DNA from: Acidobacteriota bacterium
Lineage (GTDB): Bacteria; Acidobacteriota; Holophagae; Holophagales; Holophagaceae
Direction: 5' to 3'
Length of the DNA: 64,000 bases
Assembly: GCA_016213735.1 (NCBI GenBank)
Contig: JACQZU010000024.1
Location: forward strand, 62,001-126,000
Part shown: positions 17,597 through 26,543 of the stretch, one piece after another
Numbering within the stretch: position 1 is the stretch's first letter
How the letters are laid out: every line of letters begins with the position of its first letter
Position numbers and translations under genes: made by a program
The notes under the pieces: generated by a model
The model's database searches: none
The model's input: the letters and a program-made list of their open reading frames with translations, nothing else
What the model was told of the DNA's origin: nothing

Positions 17597-17709
17597 GGAC
17601 CCCGGTCCCCGGGATTTGCCGTGGCTGTTGACTTTCGGGGGGGCCCTGCCGAATGCTTGGCTCTGGGCAAGCAATGCTGAAAGACCCCCCCCCTTCCACC
17701 GGACGCGCC

Positions 17710-18384
17710 ATGGGCCAGGCAGTCGTCAATCTTCGCCGGATCGAGTACCTGCGGGGCCTGCCCCAGGCGGAGGCGGAGGCCCTGGCGGAGGTCAGCGAAC
17801 TCCGGCACTACGCCGACCGGGCGACGATCTTCAACCAGGGCGAGAAGCTGCACGGGATCTTCGTGGTGGTCCAGGGGGCCCTCAAGGTGTTCCGGACCGA
17901 CGGACGGGGCCGGGTCCAGGTGCTCAAGATCCTCCACCCCGGGGAGTGCATCGGGGAGGTCCAGGTCTTCGATGGGGGCCCCGCGGCCTCCACCGCCGAG
18001 GCCCACGGGGACACCGAGTGCTGGCTCATTCCGGCCTCGGCCCTCCTTCGCATGGCCCACACCAACCCCATCGTGGGCGAGGCCCTGATCCAGCACTTCG
18101 CCGCCAAGATCCGCCACCTGGTGGACCTGGTGGAGACCCTCAGCCTCCACAGCGTCCCCGAGCGCGTGGCCCAGATGATCTGCGAGTACCACGCCCACAA
18201 CCCCAGCCGCCACCTAGTGGAGTTCCAGGAGACCCAGGAGGACCTGGCCCAGTGCATCGGCGCGAGCCGGGAAGCCTTCAGCCGGGCCCTGCGACTCCTC
18301 ACGGACCTCGGCCTCATTCAGAGCACCTTCCCCGTGGTTCGCATCCTGGACGTCGCCAAGCTCCAGCACTACGCGCGCGGATAG
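17710..18384 (+). CDS. Crp/Fnr-family transcriptional regulator
   Basis: From the ATG at 17710 the product is 225 residues, with a cyclic-nucleotide-binding-type barrel at about 12-125 and a winged helix at about 145-220. The barrel includes GEKLHGIFVVVQGALKVFR and HPGECIGEVQVFDGG. The recognition helix region is EDLAQCIGASREAFSRALRLL. There is no N-terminal cysteine cluster like the one that holds the FNR iron-sulfur centre, so an Fnr-type oxygen sensor is not supported. In-frame ATGs at 17653 and 17674 are possible starts, and no site has a strong ribosome signal. It lies upstream of, but convergent with, the anaerobic electron-transfer genes. Confidence 0.9.
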   Translation: MGQAVVNLRRIEYLRGLPQAEAEALAEVSELRHYADRATIFNQGEKLHGIFVVVQGALKVFRTDGRGRVQVLKILHPGECIGEVQVFDGGPAASTAEAHGDTECWLIPASALLRMAHTNPIVGEALIQHFAAKIRHLVDLVETLSLHSVPERVAQMICEYHAHNPSRHLVEFQETQEDLAQCIGASREAFSRALRLLTDLGLIQSTFPVVRILDVAKLQHYARG

Positions 18385-18408
18385 GAATTCACATCCCGCC
18401 GCCAACAT

Positions 18409-18565
18409 GCCAAGGGCGCCGAGAAAAAGGGCGTTTGGCTTGGGGGTTCGTTTGGAAGGGGGGGAGCCACGGAGGTCCCCGAGCTCGCGGCCCGAGGGTG
18501 ACGCTCCGGCAAAGCGCCAAGAGGCACCAGGGGGGATTCCCTTGGCGGCCTTGGCGTCTTGGAGG
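18409..18565. repeat. Intergenic GCCAAG/CTTGGC palindromic element
   Basis: The gap between the Crp/Fnr gene and the NfnAB fusion holds several copies of GCCAAG on one strand (18409, 18516) and CTTGGC on the other (18541, 18550), with CGCCAAG and CTTGGCG able to pair. It looks like a short interspersed palindromic element. Both flanking genes point into it, so it could also act as a weak bidirectional stop. Confidence 0.45.
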
Positions 18566-18580
18566 TGATTTCCTGTTGCT

Positions 18581-21340
18581 CTACGGCCCCATCAGCCGTT
18601 TGTGCATGGCCGCGGCGGCCCTGCGGCCCTGGCCCATGGCCAGGATCACGGTGGCGCCGCCGGTGATGGCGTCGCCGCCGGCGTAGACGCCGGGGATGGT
18701 GGTCTCGCCGGTCTCCTCGTCCACCACCATGACGCCCCCCTTGAGGGTCTTGAGTGCCCCCTTCTGGGTCTGGGCGATGAGGGGATTGACGTCGAAGCCC
18801 AGGGCGATCACCAGGGTTTCGCAGGGGATCAGGGAGCGCTGGTCGGTCATTCGGACGCCGCGCCGTCCGTCGGGGCCTGGCTCGGTGAGTTCCATGACGG
18901 CGCACTCCGCGGTCTGGAGCCAGCCCTTCTCGTCGGCGATGAGGCGCACAGGCGTGTTGAGGAAGTGGAACTGCACGCCCTCTTCCTCGGCGTGCTCCAG
19001 CTCCTCGATGCGGGCGGTGCTCTCCTTGCGCGTCCGGCGGTAGACGATGTGGACGTTCTCCGCCCCCATGCGCCGGGCGGCGCGGGCGGCATCCATGGCG
19101 GTGTTGCCGGCGCCGACGATGATGACGTTCTTGGTCACAGTCACCGGGGTGCCGTAGTTCGGGAAGAGGTCCGCCCGCATCAGGTTGATGCGCGTGAGGA
19201 ATTCGTTGGCGGTGTAAACGCCCTTGGCCTCCTCGCCCGGAATCCCGAGCATCTTGGGCAGCCCTGCGCCGGTCCCGATGAAAACGGCGTCGTTCTCCTT
19301 CTGGAGCTCCTCGAGGGTGATGCTTCGGCCCACCAGGGTGTTCATGACGAACTTCACGCCCAGCTGCGCCAGCACGCCCACTTCCTGGTCCACGATGGAG
19401 TTGGGAAGCCGGAACTCCGGGATTCCGTAGAGCAGCACCCCGCCGGGCTTGTGCAGGGCATCGTAGACGGTGACCTCATGGCCCTTCTTGACCAGTTCCC
19501 CCGCCACGGTGATGCCCGCGGGGCCCGCGCCCACGACGGCCACCTTCTTGCCGGTGGGCGGATCCACGGGGGGCAGTTCGGAGGCTCCCAGCATGGAGTC
19601 CGCGGCGTAGCGCTCGAGGCGGCCGATGGAGACGGGCAGCTGCTTGATGCCCACCACGCACTTGATCTCGCACTGCTTCTCCTGGGGACAGACCCGGCCG
19701 CAGACCGAGCCCAGGCTGGAGGCCTCCTTGATGACCATGGCCGCGGCCTTGGGATCGCCGTCCACGATCTTCTGGAGGAAGCGCGGGATGTCGATCCCCA
19801 CAGGGCAGCCGTCGATGCAGTGCGGCACCTTGCACTGGATGCAGCGGGCTGCCTCCAGGCGGGCCTGTTCCGGGCTGAAGCCCAGGTTCACCTCCTGGAA
19901 GTTGGTGATGCGGATGGCCGGCTCCTGGCAGGTCATCTCCTGGCGGGGGATCTTCATTTTCTGGCTGGGCTTGAGGGTGGCCCAGTCCAGGCTCCGCCAG
20001 TCCAGCTCGGTGGCGGGCTCCTTCAGGTCCGGCATCACGAAGGCGGGGCCCGCCGGGGCGCGGCCCACGTGGCAGGCATGGTCCGTGGCCTCGTTCTCCA
20101 GGGTCCGGTACCAGTCCTGGCGGTTCCGGAGCATCTGGAAGTCCACCTTGTGGCCGTCGAAATCCGGTCCGTCGAAGCAGGCGAACTTCACCTCGCCGCC
20201 CACGGCCACACGGCAGCCGCCGCACATGCCGGTGCCGTCCACCATGGTCGCGTTGAGGCTCACAAGGGTGAAGACCCCGTAGGGTTTCGTCATCTCCGCG
20301 CAGGCCTGCATCATCACCATTGGCCCCACGGCCACGACTTCGGCCACGGGCTCCCGGTCCAGGATCTCCTTGAGGGCGTGGGTCACGATGCCCTTGCGGC
20401 CCCAGGATCCGTCGTCGGTGGTGATGATGAGCTCGGAGGAGGCGGCGCCCAGCTCCTCCGCCAGCAACACCCTCTCCTTGCTCCGGCCCCCCAGGATGGT
20501 GATGACCCGGCGCCCTTCGGCGTGGAGTTCCTCCGCAGCGGGCAGGATGGCGGCGCTGCCGTAGCCGCCCGCCACCAGCACCACGGTGCCCTCCTCCACC
20601 AGTTCAGTGGGCCGCCCCATGGGGCCCGCCACCGCATAGAGCCGGTCACCGGCCTGGAGCTTGCCCATGGCCCGGGTGGTGGCGCCCACCTCCTGCATGA
20701 CAAAGCGGATCCAGCCCACCTTGGGATCCCCGCCGGCCAGGGTCAAGGGGATGCGCTCGCTCTCGGGGAAGGGTGAAACCATGAAGAACTGGCCTGGCTT
20801 CCGGTTCCGGGCCACCATGGGCGCCTGGACGATGAAGGACCAGGTCTCCGGCGCCAGGAGCTTCTTTTCGAGGATCAAGTAGCCTTCGGAGGTCACCGCG
20901 TCCGGGGTGCAGAGGTAGCGCCCCTTCAGGAGGGGCAGCATCAGCTTCTCCTCGGACTCGATGTGGGGGATGACGATGCCCAGGAGCTGCCGGCCGATCG
21001 CCCGGACGGACTCCGGGTTGGCCACCTGGTCCCCGTCGATGGCGGTGAGCAACTGGAGGGTGAGGTCCCACATCTGGCGGTGGTCCTCGTAGAGCCTCGA
21101 TTGGAGGGCCTCGGCACCGATCTCCTCCAGGAGGGGGAAGAGATCCCGCTCCTCCGCCTCGTTGTGGGGCCGAAGGACCTCGTAGATCCACCGGGCCCCG
21201 GCATCCACCTTTCTCCAGTCGCCGGCCTCCAGGGCCGCGCCCAGGGCCTCGAGTTCATCGACGGCGGCGGCGTGCTCTCCCCTCCAGCCGTCGAGGTCCA
21301 CCTTTTCAGGGAGGGGGGTGAGGATCGGCAAGGGGCTCAT
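18581..21340 (-). CDS. Hemerythrin - NfnA - NfnB fusion (NADH/ferredoxin:NADP oxidoreductase-like)
   Basis: The 919 residues carry three modules. Residues 15-140 are a hemerythrin domain with a full iron-ligand pattern (His23, His59, Glu63, His87, His126, Glu130). Residues 150-430 match NfnA/SudB, with a flavin loop (RKPGQFFMV), a nucleotide loop (GGYGSAAILPAAEEL) and a [2Fe-2S] site (DGTGMCGGC plus a later Cys). Residues 450-919 match NfnB/SudA, a GltD-like subunit with [4Fe-4S] motifs (CIQCKVPHCIDGCP, CGRVCPQEKQC), FAD (VVGAGPAG) and NADP (VGAGNTAMD) loops. Nfn couples NADH and reduced ferredoxin oxidation to NADP reduction. NfnA-NfnB fusions are known, but the hemerythrin head is unusual. 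It lies downstream of PFOR, with its own regulatory gap. Confidence 0.92.
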   Translation of the reverse strand: MSPLPILTPLPEKVDLDGWRGEHAAAVDELEALGAALEAGDWRKVDAGARWIYEVLRPHNEAEERDLFPLLEEIGAEALQSRLYEDHRQMWDLTLQLLTAIDGDQVANPESVRAIGRQLLGIVIPHIESEEKLMLPLLKGRYLCTPDAVTSEGYLILEKKLLAPETWSFIVQAPMVARNRKPGQFFMVSPFPESERIPLTLAGGDPKVGWIRFVMQEVGATTRAMGKLQAGDRLYAVAGPMGRPTELVEEGTVVLVAGGYGSAAILPAAEELHAEGRRVITILGGRSKERVLLAEELGAASSELIITTDDGSWGRKGIVTHALKEILDREPVAEVVAVGPMVMMQACAEMTKPYGVFTLVSLNATMVDGTGMCGGCRVAVGGEVKFACFDGPDFDGHKVDFQMLRNRQDWYRTLENEATDHACHVGRAPAGPAFVMPDLKEPATELDWRSLDWATLKPSQKMKIPRQEMTCQEPAIRITNFQEVNLGFSPEQARLEAARCIQCKVPHCIDGCPVGIDIPRFLQKIVDGDPKAAAMVIKEASSLGSVCGRVCPQEKQCEIKCVVGIKQLPVSIGRLERYAADSMLGASELPPVDPPTGKKVAVVGAGPAGITVAGELVKKGHEVTVYDALHKPGGVLLYGIPEFRLPNSIVDQEVGVLAQLGVKFVMNTLVGRSITLEELQKENDAVFIGTGAGLPKMLGIPGEEAKGVYTANEFLTRINLMRADLFPNYGTPVTVTKNVIIVGAGNTAMDAARAARRMGAENVHIVYRRTRKESTARIEELEHAEEEGVQFHFLNTPVRLIADEKGWLQTAECAVMELTEPGPDGRRGVRMTDQRSLIPCETLVIALGFDVNPLIAQTQKGALKTLKGGVMVVDEETGETTIPGVYAGGDAITGGATVILAMGQGRRAAAAMHKRLMGP

Positions 21341-21415
21341 GGGGGCTCCTGGGCTGCGGGCGGCGCTTACATAAGCGCCCGGATCCGAGGACCCGGGCGG
21401 CGCTTCATCTTTTTT

Positions 21416-21432
21416 ATCAGGAAAGACCTGAT
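21416..21432. promoter_or_regulatory. Candidate operator: ATCAGG-N5-CCTGAT inverted repeat
   Basis: A perfect six-base inverted repeat, ATCAGG (21416-21421) and CCTGAT (21427-21432), lies 76 bases upstream of the hemerythrin-Nfn start. A second imperfect pair, CCTGA and TCAGG, follows at 21438-21449. The spacing fits a dimeric repressor or activator. No T run follows on the minus strand, so a terminator is less likely. The regulator is unknown. Confidence 0.4.
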
Positions 21433-21477
21433 GATTACCTGAAATCAGGGCCGGAGTGGTGCGGCCAGCTCAGGCGA

Positions 21478-22470
21478 TCAGGGTTTCCAGCCCTGGAGGA
21501 TGCGCATGTAGTTGGCCCGGGTGAAGGCCAGGGGGCTGGGGCATTTCCGGAGGCTCATGCTGCCGAGCATCTGCCGCAGGGAGGTGTACTCGTGCTCCTC
21601 CATCCAGTGGATCATCCCCTCCCGAAGGATGTTGAGGCGTTCAGGCCCGTGCTGGAGGAGTGTGGAAACCACCTGGACCGCGGAGGCCCCGGCCATCACC
21701 GATTTCAGGGCGTCCATGGCGGTGTGGACCCCCCCGGTGACCGCGAGGGGGACATTCACTTGGCCGTGCAGGATGGCCAGCCAGCGGAGCCTCAGGAGGA
21801 GTTCGCCGGAATCTGAAAGGCGAAGGCTGGGGAGCGCCTCCAGGTGCTCCAGGTCGATGTCGGGCTGGAAGAACCGGTTGAAGAGGACCAGGGCGTCCGC
21901 CCCCCCTGCCGCCAGGCCCGCGGCCAGGTGGGGCAGGGCCGTGTGCTGGGCCGAGAGCTTCACCGCCACGGGGATCTTCACGGAGGACTTGACGGTCTTG
22001 AGCATGTCCAGGGTCCGCTTCTCGACCTGCGCCCCCGTCTCCTCCACCGAGGTGGCCAGGTAGTAGACATTCAGTTCCAGGCCGTCGGCCCCCGCCTGCT
22101 CGATGAGCCTGGCGTAGTCCAGCCACCCGGAGGGTGTGACGCCGTTCAGGCTCGCGATGAGGGGAACCCCCACCGCCTCCTTGATCCTTCGGATCTGGTC
22201 CAGGTAGTTCTCGGGGCCGAGGCGGAACTCCGCGGGCTGCGGAAAGTAGCTGGTGGCCTCCGCGGAGTTGGCGGAATGCAGTTCCATGTCGAGGATCGTG
22301 CCCCACTGTTCCCGGGTGATCTGCTCCTCGAAGAGGCTGTGCATGACGATGGCCGCGACCCCGGCGTCCTCCAGGCGGCGGACCAGGTCAAGGTCGTCCA
22401 CCATGGGGGAGGCCCCCGCGATCAGGGGGTGGGGAAGCTCGAAGCCGAGGTAGGTGGTCCGGAGGTCCAT
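21478..22470 (-). CDS. Dihydroorotate dehydrogenase-like flavoprotein
   Basis: The 330-residue TIM-barrel protein resembles class 1 dihydroorotate dehydrogenase (AGASPMVDD, IASLNGVTPSGW, ELNVYY, PVAVKLSAQ, GGVHTAMDALKSVMAGA). It belongs to a subgroup often found beside pyruvate:ferredoxin oxidoreductase, so pyrimidine synthesis is not its likely job. It starts nine bases after the nifJ stop, so the two share a transcript. It may pass electrons between an organic substrate and ferredoxin, which is inference from the neighbourhood. Confidence 0.9.
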   Translation of the reverse strand: MDLRTTYLGFELPHPLIAGASPMVDDLDLVRRLEDAGVAAIVMHSLFEEQITREQWGTILDMELHSANSAEATSYFPQPAEFRLGPENYLDQIRRIKEAVGVPLIASLNGVTPSGWLDYARLIEQAGADGLELNVYYLATSVEETGAQVEKRTLDMLKTVKSSVKIPVAVKLSAQHTALPHLAAGLAAGGADALVLFNRFFQPDIDLEHLEALPSLRLSDSGELLLRLRWLAILHGQVNVPLAVTGGVHTAMDALKSVMAGASAVQVVSTLLQHGPERLNILREGMIHWMEEHEYTSLRQMLGSMSLRKCPSPLAFTRANYMRILQGWKP

Positions 22471-22479
22471 GGTCGTCCC

Positions 22480-25400
22480 CTACTGTTCCTTTCCGTTTTC
22501 CTGATCGGCGGCCCGGCCGCGGAGGGTGGGTGGCCGGCTCCCGTCCCAGTGTGCGCTCCCCTCCTCCACGTCCTCGGAGCGGCGGACCGGCATGGCCACC
22601 TTGGCGAGCTGCTCATAGACCGCGAAGCGGTTGGTGACCTCGCGCTGGGCGGAGGCGAGAAGGTGCTTGAAGGCCTCCGGGTCCTGCTGCTCGATCATCC
22701 GGAAGCGGGTCTCGTTGCGCACGTACTGCCCGAGGGGGATCTTGGGGTGGGAGCTGTCCATGACGAGGGGCAGCTCGCCCTCGACCACGCGGCGGGGGTC
22801 GTAGCGGAAGAGGGGCCAGTGCCCGCTGTCCACGGCCAGCCTGGACTGCTCGGCGCCCATGGAGAGGTCGAAGCCGTGGGCGATGCAGGGGCTGTAGGCC
22901 AGGATCAGGGAGGGCCCCGGGTAGGAGTCCGCCTCGAGGAAGGCCTTGACGGTCTGGTTGTCCTTGGCGCCCCAGGCGACCTTGGCGACGTACACGCCGC
23001 CGCCGGCCATGGCGATCATGCCGAGGTCCTTCTTCGCAGTGGTCTTGCCGGCCATGGCGAACTTCGCGCCCGCCCCGATGGGCGTGGCCTTGGAGGCCTG
23101 CCCGCCGGTGTTGGAGTAGACCTCGGTGTCGAGCACGAGGATGTTCACCTTGCGCCCGCTGGCCAGCACGTGATCCAGCCCGCCGTAGCCGATGTCGTAG
23201 GCCCAGCCGTCGCCTCCCACGATCCAGACGCTCTTCTTCACGAGGTAGTCCGCCAGGACGAGCAGGCGCCGTGATTCGGGGTCCTTGGCCCCCGCGAGCT
23301 TGGCCTTGAGGGCCGCCACCCGCTCCCGCTGGGCGCGGATGCCCGCCTCCGTGGCGTGGTCGCCCGTCAGGATGCCGGCCACCAGCTCGTCGCCCAGCTT
23401 GCCGCCGAGCCCGTGGAGCAGCTCCAGCGCCATCTCCTCCTGCTTGTCCACCGCGAGGCGCAGCCCAAAGCCGAACTCGGCGTTGTCCTCGAAGAGGCTG
23501 TTGCACCATGCGGGGCCGCGGCCGTCCTTGTCCACCGCGTAGGGGGTGGTGGGCAGGTTGCCGCCGTAGATGGAGGAGCAGCCCGTGGCGTTCGCGATGA
23601 GGGCGCGGTCGCCGAAGAGCTGGGTGAGCAGCTTGACGTAGGGGGTCTCCCCGCAGCCCGAACAGGCGCCGCTGAACTCGAACAGGGGCTCCAGGAACTG
23701 GGTGCCCTTCACGTCCATCTTCACGGTGGTGCGGTCCGGGTCGGGGATCCCGAGGAAGAACTCGAAGCCCCTGGCCTCGCGCTCGCGGATCGGCGCCTGG
23801 GGCACCATGTCGATCGCCTTGTGCCGTGGGTTGCTCTTGTCCTTCACGGGGCAGACCATCACGCACAGAGAGCAGCCGGTGCAGTCCTCGGGGGCCACCT
23901 GGATGGTGTACTTCTGCCCCTTGTACTCGGGTCCCTTGTAGTCCATGGACTGGAAGCCCTCGGGCGCGCCGGCCAGGGCGGCCGGCTCGTACACCTTGGC
24001 GCGGATGGCCGCGTGGGGGCATACGAACACGCACTTGTTGCACTGGATGCAAATCTTGTTGTCCCACTCGGGGATCTCGATGGCGATGTTGCGCTTCTCC
24101 CACTTCGTGGTGGCCATGGGCCAGGTGCCGTCCACGGGAAAGGCGCTCACGGGGAGCAGGTCGCCCTTGCCCGCCATCATCACCGCCGTCACCTTCTTCA
24201 CGAAGTCCGGGGCCTTGTCGCTGACGATGGGCGGCATCACGCGGGTGGCGGTGACCGCGCCGGGGATCTTCACTTCGTAGAGGTGGGCAAGGGTCTCGTC
24301 CACCGCCTCGAAGTTCTTCTTCACGACGTGCTCGCCCTTCTTGCCGTATGTCTTCTCGATGGACTTCTTGATCTGGTAGATCGCCTCCTCGCGGGGCAGC
24401 ACGCCGGAGATGGCGAAGAAGCAGGTCTGCATGATGGTGTTGATGCGCACCCCCATGCCCGTGTTCCGCCCCACCTCGTAGGCGTCGATCACGAAGAACT
24501 TCAGCTTCTTGGCGATGATCTGCTCCTGGAATTCCCTGGGCAGCGTGTCCCACACCTGGTCCGGCCCGTGGGGCGTGTTCAGCAGGAAGGTCGCGCCCTC
24601 CTTCGCCGGCTCGAGCATGGGGTACTTGTCCAGGAAGCTCGTGTTGTGGCAGGCGACGAAGTTGGCCTGGCGCACCAGGTAGGCGCTGCGGATCTGCCGC
24701 GGCCCGAAGCGGAGGTGGGAGATGGTGATGGCCCCGGACTTCTTGGAGTCGTAGACGAAGTACCCCTGGCCGAAGTTGTCGGTCTCCTCCGCGATGATCT
24801 TGATGGAGTTCTTGTTGGCTCCCACCGTGCCGTCCGCGCCCAGGCCGTAGAAGAGGCAGCGGGTGACGTCCTCCGCCTCGATGTCGAAGTCCGGGTCCCA
24901 GGGCAGGCTGCTGTGGTGCACGTCGTCCAGGATCCCCACCGTGAAGTGGCGCTTCGGCTCGGCCTTCGCCATCTCGTCGTAGACCGACTTGATCATGGCG
25001 GGAGTGAACTCCTTGCTGGAGAGGCCGTAGCGGCCGGCGACGATCTTCGGATCAAGGGCGGTGAGCTTCTCCTCCCGGGCCTGGCGCAGCGCGGCCACGA
25101 CGTCGGTGTAGAGGGGGTCGCCCAGCGCGCCGGGCTCCTTGCAGCGGTCCAGCACCGCGAGGCACCGGGTGCTGGCCGGAAGGGCGTGCACGAAGTCCTT
25201 GATGGAGAAGGGGCGGTACAGCCTCAGCTTGAGGACGCCCAGCTTCTCGCCGCGGGCGTTGGCCCAGTCCACGTACTCGTGGGTGGTGTCGGCCCCGGAG
25301 CCCATGAGGACGATCACCCGCTCCGCGTCGGGGGCGCCGTGGTACTCGTACAGCCTGTACTGGCGGCCCGTCAGCCTGGCGAAGCGGTCCATCTCCTCCT

Positions 25401-26133
25401 GGACGATGGCGGGGCAGGCCGTGTAGTAGCCGTTCCCGGCCTCCCGGGCCTGGAAGAAGGTGTCGGGATTCTGGGCCGTGCCCCGCAGGACCGGATGGTC
25501 CGGCGTGAGGGCCCTCGCCCGGTGGGCCTCGATCAGCTCGTCTGGGAGCATGTGGAGCAGGTCCTCGTTGGCGAGCTCCTCGATCTTGGCGACCTCGTGA
25601 GAGGTGCGGAAGCCGTCGAAGAAGTGGAGGAAGGGCACCCGGGAGCGCAGCGTCGCAGCCTGGGAAATGAGGGCGAAGTCGTGGGCGCACTGCACGCTGT
25701 CCGAAGCCAGCATGGCGAAGCCGGTGGGCCGGACGCTCATCACGTCGCTGTGGTCGCCGAAGATGGACAGGGCGTGGGTGGCGATGGTCCTGGCGCTCAC
25801 GTGCATGCAGAAGGCCGTGAACTCGCCGGCGATCTTGTACATGTTCGGGATCATCAGAAGCAGGCCCTGGCTGGCGGTGAAGGTGGTGGTCAACGCGCCG
25901 GCCTGGAGGGCCCCGTGCACCGCGCCGGCGGCGCCGCCCTCGCTCTGCATCTCCACCACCTGGGGCACGGTGCCCCAGATGTTCTTCTTCCCGAAGGCGC
26001 TCCATTCGTCGGAGAACTCGCCCATGTTGGAGGAGGGGGTGATGGGGTAGATGGCGATGACCTCGTTGGTGCGGTGGGCGACCGAGGCGGTGGCCTCATT
26101 GCCGTCCACCGTGATCATGCGTCGGGTGGTCAT
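22480..26133 (-). CDS. nifJ: Pyruvate:ferredoxin (flavodoxin) oxidoreductase
   Basis: The 1217-residue single-chain enzyme converts pyruvate and CoA to acetyl-CoA and CO2, reducing ferredoxin. It has the full domain series. The N-terminal part starts TVDGNEATASVAHRTNEV. A ferredoxin-like insert carries CIQCNKCVFVCP and CTGCSLCVMVCP. The thiamine-diphosphate domain includes ACSGCGETPYVK, NATGCSSIYGGNLP and GGDGWAYDIGYGG. A strong GGAGGAGG site precedes the ATG. The length equals that of typical PFOR/NifJ. It leads a minus-strand group with the DHOD-like gene and, after a short regulatory gap, the NfnAB fusion. The protein is oxygen-sensitive in most organisms. Confidence 0.98.
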   Translation of the reverse strand: MTTRRMITVDGNEATASVAHRTNEVIAIYPITPSSNMGEFSDEWSAFGKKNIWGTVPQVVEMQSEGGAAGAVHGALQAGALTTTFTASQGLLLMIPNMYKIAGEFTAFCMHVSARTIATHALSIFGDHSDVMSVRPTGFAMLASDSVQCAHDFALISQAATLRSRVPFLHFFDGFRTSHEVAKIEELANEDLLHMLPDELIEAHRARALTPDHPVLRGTAQNPDTFFQAREAGNGYYTACPAIVQEEMDRFARLTGRQYRLYEYHGAPDAERVIVLMGSGADTTHEYVDWANARGEKLGVLKLRLYRPFSIKDFVHALPASTRCLAVLDRCKEPGALGDPLYTDVVAALRQAREEKLTALDPKIVAGRYGLSSKEFTPAMIKSVYDEMAKAEPKRHFTVGILDDVHHSSLPWDPDFDIEAEDVTRCLFYGLGADGTVGANKNSIKIIAEETDNFGQGYFVYDSKKSGAITISHLRFGPRQIRSAYLVRQANFVACHNTSFLDKYPMLEPAKEGATFLLNTPHGPDQVWDTLPREFQEQIIAKKLKFFVIDAYEVGRNTGMGVRINTIMQTCFFAISGVLPREEAIYQIKKSIEKTYGKKGEHVVKKNFEAVDETLAHLYEVKIPGAVTATRVMPPIVSDKAPDFVKKVTAVMMAGKGDLLPVSAFPVDGTWPMATTKWEKRNIAIEIPEWDNKICIQCNKCVFVCPHAAIRAKVYEPAALAGAPEGFQSMDYKGPEYKGQKYTIQVAPEDCTGCSLCVMVCPVKDKSNPRHKAIDMVPQAPIREREARGFEFFLGIPDPDRTTVKMDVKGTQFLEPLFEFSGACSGCGETPYVKLLTQLFGDRALIANATGCSSIYGGNLPTTPYAVDKDGRGPAWCNSLFEDNAEFGFGLRLAVDKQEEMALELLHGLGGKLGDELVAGILTGDHATEAGIRAQRERVAALKAKLAGAKDPESRRLLVLADYLVKKSVWIVGGDGWAYDIGYGGLDHVLASGRKVNILVLDTEVYSNTGGQASKATPIGAGAKFAMAGKTTAKKDLGMIAMAGGGVYVAKVAWGAKDNQTVKAFLEADSYPGPSLILAYSPCIAHGFDLSMGAEQSRLAVDSGHWPLFRYDPRRVVEGELPLVMDSSHPKIPLGQYVRNETRFRMIEQQDPEAFKHLLASAQREVTNRFAVYEQLAKVAMPVRRSEDVEEGSAHWDGSRPPTLRGRAADQENGKEQ

Positions 26134-26543
26134 GCGTTCCTCCTCCAGTTGGATTCCGGGGCCCGTGTCCCATTCCTTCCCGGACGGATCTTGCCGCCTC
26201 CGGGGGTGCTTTCACCCGGGCCGAAGACCAGCATGGACCCAGTCTGGAAATGGTAAGGGATCCCGCCCCCCAGATGTGGCTGGCATCACAGCGGAATGGC
26301 CACTGAGGCCATCCATTCCTGCGGTTCCTGGTCAGGTATCGTTCAGGTTGCCGGCATCTGGACTCGGTCCAGGGATCGCCTTACCCGACTGTGGGGAATG
26401 GATTTCCGAGATTTCCGCCGCCCAGACTCCCGGTGTCAGTCTCATCTGCCGTGGAATTTCCTCCCGTTGGATTTCATACTGAATGGCAAAGAAAACCTTG
26501 TGGCCTTCGATCCCGGAGGCGCACCCCCTCAAAAGGAGAGTTC
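26134..26543. other. Divergent intergenic region upstream of nifJ and the small cytochrome
   Basis: These 410 bases contain no supported gene. Two direct copies of TCAGGT lie five bases apart at 26332-26337 and 26343-26348. This is the same core and the same spacing as the inverted repeat upstream of the hemerythrin-Nfn gene, so a shared regulator is possible. An AAAGGAG site at the right end serves the cytochrome. Confidence 0.4.

Noticed and set aside
16403-17674. Minus-strand frame with a WAHQDSNLG-type segment
   Set aside because: That phrase is the well-known artefact of translating a tRNA gene backwards. It lies exactly over tRNA-Val.
21341-21477. Terminator for the DHOD-like gene
   Set aside because: The ATCAGG/CCTGAT stem is short and is followed on the minus strand by an A run, not a T run, so an operator fits better.
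23356-26256. Open frame of about 966 codons opposite nifJ
   Set aside because: The composition is rich in Gly, Val, His and Asp with no domain motif. nifJ on the other strand is unmistakable.
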